Assembly (NCBI RefSeq): GCF_001422885.1
Contig: NZ_LMMZ01000034.1
Coordinates: forward strand, 3,055-67,054
Length of the DNA: 64,000 bases
Direction: 5' to 3'
DNA from: Methylobacterium sp. Leaf104
Lineage (GTDB): Bacteria > Pseudomonadota > Alphaproteobacteria > Rhizobiales > Beijerinckiaceae
Part shown: positions 60,022 to 64,000 of the stretch, piece by piece
How the letters are laid out: each line of letters opens with the position of its first letter
Numbering within the stretch: position 1 is the stretch's first letter
Notes under the pieces: model-generated
What the model was told of the DNA's origin: nothing
Seen by the model: only the letters and a program-made list of their open reading frames with translations
The model's database searches: none
Made by a program: the position numbers and the translations under genes

Positions 60022-60663
60022 TCAGACGCGGTACTTCCCGTTGCGCTTCACCAGGACCTGCGTGCCCACGGGGACGCGCTCGTAGAGATCGACGATGTCC
60101 TCGTTGAGCATGCGCACGCAGCCCGAGGACATCTGCTCACCGATGCTCCAGGGCTCGTTGGTGCCGTGGATGCGGAACAGGATGTCGCGGTTGCCCTGAT
60201 AGAGGTAGAGGGCGCGGGCGCCGAGGGGGTTGTCGACGCCGCCCTTGCGGGTGCGCGGCAGGTCCGGGTTCAGGGAGACCATGGTGGTGGTGGGGCTCCA
60301 GTCCGGCCAGACGCCCTTGCGTCCGACCCGGGCCTGGCCCTTCCACGAGAAGCCGAGCTTGCCGACGCCGACGCCGTACTGCACGGCCGTCCCGTCCTCC
60401 TGCACCAGGGCGAGTTGCCGGTTGTCGATGTCCACCACGATCGTGCCCGGCTTCTCCGGGCCGGTGTAGCGCACCACCTGCCGGCGATACTTCGGATCGA
60501 GGCGCGACTTGTCGACCAGCGGCACGTCGTAGGGCTTGTCCGGCATCGTGCCGGTGTACCAGGCGGCCTCGTCGTCCTGGGCCAGGTTCACGGGGCCGCG
60601 CGACTGGCAGGCCGCGAGGGGTGTGATCAGGATCAGGCCGAGGGCGAGGCGGCGGGACGGCAT
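60022..60663 (-). CDS. L,D-transpeptidase (YkuD domain) lipoprotein, second copy
   Basis: 213 residues. Lipoprotein signal ALGLILITPLAACQ (lipidated Cys in LAAC). The YkuD domain has PGTIVVDIDNRQLALVQEDG at its start and the catalytic stretch HGTNEPWSIGEQMSSGCVRM. It belongs to the same subfamily as the copy at 34057-34713 (shared GVGKLGFSW-type and WPDW features). Likely role: 3-3 cross-linking of peptidoglycan at the periplasmic face. It lies 49 bp after the DUF3096 gene in the opposite reading order (upstream of it on this strand). Confidence 0.93.
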   Translation of the reverse strand: MPSRRLALGLILITPLAACQSRGPVNLAQDDEAAWYTGTMPDKPYDVPLVDKSRLDPKYRRQVVRYTGPEKPGTIVVDIDNRQLALVQEDGTAVQYGVGVGKLGFSWKGQARVGRKGVWPDWSPTTTMVSLNPDLPRTRKGGVDNPLGARALYLYQGNRDILFRIHGTNEPWSIGEQMSSGCVRMLNEDIVDLYERVPVGTQVLVKRNGKYRV

Positions 60664-60907
60664 GGACAGCTCCACGTTTCGATGCGTCTGACGACGGCTT
60701 CGTCCCTGACTAGCGCTCCCCGGCCGCGGACGTTGTGTCATTCCCGCCGCAGGTAGGATGTTGCGTATCGGGCAAGGCCCTGCCGACAGGCCTCGGGAGC
60801 GCAGGATGGCGGCGGTCTGACCCGGTCCCTGCGGCGCGCATTGCATCGCGCGGGCCGGGGTTCCATGATCGGCCTAGGCCGATGACGGCGACGGAGCGCA
60901 GGCGACG

Positions 60908-61351
60908 ATGGTGGAGACGCAGGTGCTTGCCGAGATCGAGGCCGGGACCGCCCTGGCGGACCTCGCCCCGGCCGTCCATCTCGACCATTGCGTCATCCAC
61001 GTCACCGATTGGGAACGCTCGAACGCCTTCTATCGCGACGTGATGGGCGCCGAGATCATCCCGCGCGGCCCGGCCTTCGCCTACCGCTTCGGCGGCGTTC
61101 AGCTGAACGTGCATGGGCCGGGCGTCGACGCGACGCCCCTGGCCCGGCATCCGGTGACGCCGGGCAACAGCGATCTCTGCTTCCGCTGGTCGGGGACGAT
61201 CGAGCAGGCCGCCGACCATCTCGCATCGCAGGGCGTGGCCGTGGAGCTCGGTCCGGTCACGCGCCACGGGGCGGCCGGGGCCGGCCTGAGCATCTATTTC
61301 CGCGATCCCGACGGCTCACTGATGGAGTTCATCACCTATCCGCAGCCCTGA
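60908..61351 (+). CDS. VOC (glyoxalase/dioxygenase) superfamily protein
   Basis: 147 residues. A helical lead (ETQVLAEIEAGTALADLAPAV) is followed by the VOC fold: HLDHCVIHVTDWERSNAFYRDVMG, AFAYRFGGVQLNVHGPG, SDLCFRWSG, and IYFRDPDGSLMEFITYP with the usual metal-ligand positions His and Glu. Could be a glyoxalase, dioxygenase or resistance-type binding protein; the reaction is not deducible. Convergent with the cyclic-nucleotide-binding gene, 26 bp apart. Confidence 0.88.
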   Translation: MVETQVLAEIEAGTALADLAPAVHLDHCVIHVTDWERSNAFYRDVMGAEIIPRGPAFAYRFGGVQLNVHGPGVDATPLARHPVTPGNSDLCFRWSGTIEQAADHLASQGVAVELGPVTRHGAAGAGLSIYFRDPDGSLMEFITYPQP

Positions 61352-61377
61352 GGCGACGCGCGAGGCGCAGTTCGCCC

Positions 61378-61821
61378 TCAGCCCTGGCTCTGGGCGAGCT
61401 GCTGATTGGTCTGCTCCAGGCGCAGTGCCAGTTCGCGCATCACCGCGATGGCGATGGGCGGGAACTGCCCCAGCAATTCGAGGAACACGGTGCGGTCGAT
61501 CCGCAGGGCCGTCGTCGGATCCACGGCGGCGACGGTCGCCGAGCGCGGCTGGTCGGCGAGGATGCCCATCTCGCCGACGAGGGCGTTCGCCCCGAGGAGG
61601 GCGAGGCGGAACGGCCCCTGGGGACTGTCGATGGAGACCTCCGCCGATCCTTCGAGGAGCAGGTAGGCGGCGTCGGCCGCGTCACCGCGGGCGAAGAGCT
61701 GCTGGCCGGATTCGAAATGCACGCGCTCGCTGGTGAAGGCGAGGAGCTTCAGGCGCGACGGTTCGACGCCGCGAAACAGCGGCACCTGACGAAGGGACGA
61801 AACCTCGGTCTCGAGGGTCAT
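61378..61821 (-). CDS. Cyclic-nucleotide-binding domain protein (no effector domain)
   Basis: 147 residues: one cNMP-binding domain (LRQVPLFRGVEPSRLKLLAFTSE, VHFESGQQLFARGDAADAAYLLLEG, GANALVGEMGILADQPRSATVAAVD) with the phosphate-binding cassette GEMGILADQPRSATV, plus a C-terminal helix ending RLEQTNQQLAQSQ. No HTH, so it is not a Crp-type regulator by itself. It may be a stand-alone sensor subunit acting by protein contact. ATG 61821 is used. Confidence 0.9.
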   Translation of the reverse strand: MTLETEVSSLRQVPLFRGVEPSRLKLLAFTSERVHFESGQQLFARGDAADAAYLLLEGSAEVSIDSPQGPFRLALLGANALVGEMGILADQPRSATVAAVDPTTALRIDRTVFLELLGQFPPIAIAVMRELALRLEQTNQQLAQSQG

Positions 61822-62052
61822 GGGTCGGGCTCCCGTGGCGCGACGTCCCTCCGGGCACGGCACGATCCTGGTCCATCCAATGCGGGTCGCAGCGGCTTTG
61901 TCCATACCCCGCCCCGTCGCGCTCTGTCCGCGCCGGCATATCACCGCGAGGGATCGTGGCCGAACGGTCCAGATCAGCGAGAGATCTAACGGTTAAGCTT
62001 GGATTAATCGCCAATCGTGGCGGCCGCGACTGCTCGTCCACCGATCAGATGA

Positions 62053-62077
62053 GGAACCATCGATATTGGCAAAGGTT
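62053..62077 (+). promoter_or_regulatory. sigma-EcfG-type promoter of the KGG protein gene
   Basis: GGAAC at 62053-62057 and GGTT at 62074-62077 are separated by 16 bases: one mismatch to GGAAC-N16-CGTT. It lies 36 bp upstream of the ATG at 62113, ideal for that gene. Confidence 0.65.
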
Positions 62078-62112
62078 GTCTTGGCAGTGAACGCAAAGCT
62101 GAGGAGGCGCTG

Positions 62113-62307
62113 ATGGCATCAGGAAATTCCACCTCGAAGCGAGGTTTCGCGTCGATGGACCTCGAACGGCAGCGGGAGATCGCGAGCAAGGGCGGGCGCA
62201 GCGTGCCCGCGGAGAAGCGCTCCTTCTCGCAGGATCGCGAACTCGCCTCCAATGCCGGCCGCAAGGGCGGCCAGTCGAGCGGCTCGGGCCGCCCTGGCGA
62301 CGAGTAA
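62113..62307 (+). CDS. KGG-repeat stress protein (GsiB/YciG-like)
   Basis: 64 residues. Two KGG motifs are embedded in hydrophilic repeats: RQREIASKGGRSVPAEKRSF and ASNAGRKGGQSSGSGRPGDE. These very hydrophilic proteins resemble Bacillus GsiB and E. coli YciG and are typical members of general stress regulons, possibly protecting against drying. AGGAGG lies 6-7 bp before the ATG. An EcfG-type promoter upstream and phyR nearby fit stress control. A strong terminator follows at 62367. Confidence 0.9.
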   Translation: MASGNSTSKRGFASMDLERQREIASKGGRSVPAEKRSFSQDRELASNAGRKGGQSSGSGRPGDE

Positions 62308-62366
62308 GAACTATTCTGGCGCGTGGCCTTCAGGGCCTCGCGCCATTCTTTGGTCGACGACGCGTC

Positions 62367-62407
62367 AACGAAAACGCCCCGTTCCATCAGGACGGGGCGT
62401 TTTCGTT
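62367..62407. terminator. Bidirectional intrinsic terminator
   Basis: A perfect 16-bp inverted repeat (62367-62382 with 62392-62407, AACGAAAACGCCCCGT and its complement) around a 9-base loop. It includes A-tract and T-tract, so it can work from both sides: for the KGG gene on the plus strand and the small secreted protein gene on the minus strand. Confidence 0.9.
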
Positions 62408-62435
62408 GCGATCGATTATCCAGGGGGAGGCTTGG

Positions 62436-62801
62436 TCAGGTCATGCAGCGGCCCGGAACCATGCGGCGGGCTTCCGGCCCAGCCAGTGAGCTGATCGACC
62501 GCTCGCACCCTTCCTGCAGGGGCTTGCGCAGGCGGGGCATGTCCTTCTCGCTGGCGGTCCGTCCGATCTCGGGTGCGGTGGATTCGGACCGCGGTGCGAC
62601 GCTCGGAACGGAGGCGACGTGCAGCGGCCGCGATGTGGCCGGAACGACACGGGTCTCGGAGGAAATCTGATCGGCGACCAAGGCCGGGGGCGTCGCGGTC
62701 GGAGCCCACTGATCCGCTGCCTGACGGACGGTCGGCTGGATCAGCAACGTCAGAACGGCGGCCGGCCCACTCACGCTGAGAAAGAAGCGAGACCGAGACA
62801 T
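62436..62801 (-). CDS. Small secreted protein under probable stress control
   Basis: 121 residues: SRSRFFLSVSGPAAVLTLLIQP forms a signal or anchor, then a Pro/Ser/Thr-rich linker of about 60 residues. The compact C-terminal motif is LQEGCERSISSLAGPEARRM, ending VPGRCM with two Cys that could pair. The CE...LAGPEA...GRC tail looks like a conserved motif of small Hyphomicrobiales exported proteins, but I cannot name the family. An exact EcfG-type promoter (62842-62866) lies 41 bp before ATG 62801. Confidence 0.7.
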   Translation of the reverse strand: MSRSRFFLSVSGPAAVLTLLIQPTVRQAADQWAPTATPPALVADQISSETRVVPATSRPLHVASVPSVAPRSESTAPEIGRTASEKDMPRLRKPLQEGCERSISSLAGPEARRMVPGRCMT

Positions 62802-62841
62802 CGTCGTAATCTCCGCGCAAAGCTTGACAGGTTGTCCGTTC

Positions 62842-62866
62842 AACGCGTCTCGGAAACAACGGTTCC
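62842..62866 (-). promoter_or_regulatory. sigma-EcfG-type promoter of the small secreted protein gene
   Basis: On the minus strand GGAAC (complement of 62862-62866), 16 bases, CGTT (complement of 62842-62845): an exact consensus match. The transcript would start near 62835, giving a leader of about 34 nt before ATG 62801. Confidence 0.75.
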
Positions 62867-63009
62867 TTAACCATCGTGAACTGAAAAACCGAGCCTTAAC
62901 GGGTTGGGTCGCATTTTCTGGATTGGTCGCGTTTCGGCTCGCCCCTCATGAGCGGAGTGGCGAAAATGCATCTGGAAAGATAAAAATTCCGTCCGCACGG
63001 CACAGGTTC

Positions 63010-63034
63010 GGAACTGGAGCTGTCGCGCGCCGTT
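63010..63034 (+). promoter_or_regulatory. sigma-EcfG-type promoter of a candidate small RNA
   Basis: GGAAC at 63010-63014 and CGTT at 63031-63034 with exactly 16 bases between. On the plus strand the only downstream element before the convergent phyR terminator is a hairpin-terminator unit ending at 63129. Confidence 0.78.
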
Positions 63035-63040
63035 GTCCCA

Positions 63041-63129
63041 GCACCCGGCCGCCTGGTCCTCCCCCGCATTCCCCTTGTGCATTGGCCGGAACCTTCCAAC
63101 GGGTCGGACATCCTCCGACCCGTTTTTTT
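63041..63129 (+). ncRNA. Candidate general-stress-response small RNA next to phyR (candidate B), GsrN-like architecture
   Basis: About 89 nt, start estimated 6-7 bases after the EcfG -10. Hairpin 1 pairs CCGGCC (63045-63050) with GGCCGG (63084-63089) and exposes a 33-base loop containing TCCTCCCCCGCATTCCCC, which is complementary to Shine-Dalgarno sequences. Hairpin 2 is a 10-bp terminator stem followed by seven Ts. It has no usable open frame. The Caulobacter sRNA GsrN likewise is sigma-T controlled, short, and uses a C-rich loop to bind mRNA leaders. Homology to GsrN or to MmgR/suhB-type RNAs is inference and was not searched. Confidence 0.68.
63099..63129 (+). terminator. Intrinsic terminator of the candidate small RNA
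   Basis: ACGGGTCGGA (63099-63108) pairs with TCCGACCCGT (63114-63123) around CATCC, followed by a run of seven Ts. Plus-strand orientation with no protein gene upstream on this strand for 800 bp. Confidence 0.92.
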
Positions 63130-63171
63130 GTGGGTCCGGTGCTGGGAACCAGGACCGAAGGCGTTTCGGCA

Positions 63172-63203
63172 CGAAAAAAACCCCGGTGGTCGGACCGGGG
63201 TTT
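63172..63203 (-). terminator. Intrinsic terminator of phyR
   Basis: Read on the minus strand, AAACCCCGGT pairs with ACCGGGGTTT (63203-63194 with 63187-63178) around a 6-base loop, ending in a T-tract (complement of the A-run 63174-63180). It lies 55 bp downstream of the phyR stop. Confidence 0.92.
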
Positions 63204-63257
63204 CTGCGCTGTCAGGAAGTGACGGTCGGCGCGCGTCGTGCGCCGGACGTCGTCAAA

Positions 63258-64000
63258 TCAGGCGGACTTCGCCTCGCGACGGCGGGCGCTCTGCTGGAAG
63301 AACAGAGCCTGACTGATCACGGCCGAGACGTTGGCGGGCTGGAACGGCTTGGCGATCAGGAAGGCCGGCTCGGGCCGCTCGCCGGTGAGGAAGCGTTCGG
63401 GATAGGCGGTGATGAAGATCACCGGCACCTCGAAGGTCTTCAGCAGGTCGTTCACCGCGTCGAGGCCGGAACTGCCGTCCGCCAGCTGGATGTCGGCCAG
63501 GATCAGGCCCGGGCGCGTGCCCCCGGACGCGATCTTGATCGCCTCGGTGCGGGTTCGCGCGACGCCAATCACGTTGTGGCCGAGCCCCTCCACGAGCGCC
63601 TCGAGGTCCATGGCGATCAGCGGCTCGTCCTCGATGATGAGGATCTCGGTCGCCATGTCGGCCGCGAGCTCGCGGCCGGCCTCATCCACCAGATCGCGGA
63701 CCTGACTGACGTCGACGTCGAGGATGATCGCCGCGTCCTCTTCGGAGAAGCCTTCGAGGCAGGAGAGCAGGAAGGCCTGGCGCGGCAGCGGCGTGATCTG
63801 GCCGAGGCGGACCTCCGCCGGCAGATCGTGCTGAACCTGCTCGCTCTGGCCGTTCACCGAGAGCGAGTTCCAGATGCGGGTAAAGACGCGGAACAGGTCG
63901 GCCTTCACGTTGGAGCTTCGGCCGAGCGTCTCGGGCTCGTTCACGAGGGTCTCGAGCGTGGCCGCGACGTAGGCGTCGCCAGCAACCTGGCTGCCGGTCA
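63258..64000 (-). CDS. phyR: PhyR, general stress response regulator (cut by the window edge)
   Basis: At least 247 of about 265 residues are visible; the N-terminus lies beyond 64000. The N-terminal part is the sigma-EcfG-like domain (TGSQVAGDAYVAATLETL; PLPRQAFLLSCLEGFSEEDA; VDVSQVRDLVDEAGRELA). The C-terminal part is a receiver domain with acidic residues in IIEDEPLIAMDLE, the phospho-acceptor Asp in LILADIQLADG, and Lys in FLIAKPFQ. When phosphorylated, PhyR binds the anti-sigma factor NepR through its sigma-like domain and frees EcfG. The promoters of EcfG type found at 42512, 52837, 62053, 62842 and 63010 are its expected targets. Confidence 0.96.
   Translation of the reverse strand, partial: TGSQVAGDAYVAATLETLVNEPETLGRSSNVKADLFRVFTRIWNSLSVNGQSEQVQHDLPAEVRLGQITPLPRQAFLLSCLEGFSEEDAAIILDVDVSQVRDLVDEAGRELAADMATEILIIEDEPLIAMDLEALVEGLGHNVIGVARTRTEAIKIASGGTRPGLILADIQLADGSSGLDAVNDLLKTFEVPVIFITAYPERFLTGERPEPAFLIAKPFQPANVSAVISQALFFQQSARRREAKSA

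Noticed and set aside
62367..62407. The 16-bp perfect inverted repeat as a mobile-element end or recombination site
   Set aside because: Its position between two convergent gene ends and its A/T tracts fit a bidirectional terminator fully.

Overview
The window is GC-rich, densely coded DNA from an alphaproteobacterium of the order Hyphomicrobiales (Rhizobiales), most likely Methylobacterium/Methylorubrum. The evidence is the partial phyR gene at the right edge (fused sigma-like and receiver domains), a 667-residue propionyl-CoA carboxylase alpha subunit, a LuxI/LuxR pair, an HWE-family histidine kinase, a DUF6894 protein and many small alphaproteobacterial families. This is inferred from recognised protein families; no database search was run. 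Nothing looks like a prophage, insertion sequence or CRISPR array. The window reads as ordinary chromosome.

Layout. 1-5.1 kb: the 3' end of a galE-like gene carrying an in-frame 99-bp tandem duplication, a lytic transglycosylase, an SGNH/DUF459 exported protein, glutathione reductase and ribosomal protein L33. 5.1-14.8 kb: an MFS transporter, an RND efflux pair, an M48 peptidase remnant and the ybdD-cstA transporter pair. 14.9-23.6 kb: a LemA plus two TPM-domain operon, a SelW-like redox protein overlapping an HWE sensor kinase, a soluble chemoreceptor, an AMP-forming acyl-CoA ligase and tRNA-Ser(GCT). 24-35 kb: small unknown proteins, mannose-1-phosphate guanylyltransferase, YdcF, acylphosphatase, pccA, panD, an L,D-transpeptidase and a histone-deacetylase-like amidohydrolase. 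35.8-37.6 kb: a quorum-sensing locus with a perfect lux-box-type palindrome upstream of the synthase. 37.6-47 kb: a GH25 lysozyme, hemolysin III, heme A synthase with small membrane proteins, adenine deaminase, SRAP and CorA. 47.3-51.7 kb: a four-gene SDR/SDR/enoyl-CoA hydratase/acyl-CoA dehydrogenase operon. 51.8-61.8 kb: threonylcarbamoyl-AMP synthase, a Gre factor, acrylyl-CoA reductase, SleB, pyruvate phosphate dikinase, a second L,D-transpeptidase and a cyclic-nucleotide-binding protein. 62-64 kb: a KGG stress protein, a small secreted protein and phyR.

The most interesting signal is a set of general-stress-response (sigma-EcfG type) promoters with the pattern GGAAC-N16-CGTT. Four match exactly and one has a single mismatch; all five lie between genes. 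Two stand before small protein genes near phyR. The other three have no gene immediately downstream. Each is instead followed by a short sequence of about 70-90 nt with a C-rich, anti-Shine-Dalgarno-like stretch and an intrinsic-terminator-like hairpin. I read these as three candidate stress-controlled small RNAs, built like the Caulobacter general-stress sRNA GsrN. One of them lies between converging terminators right beside phyR.
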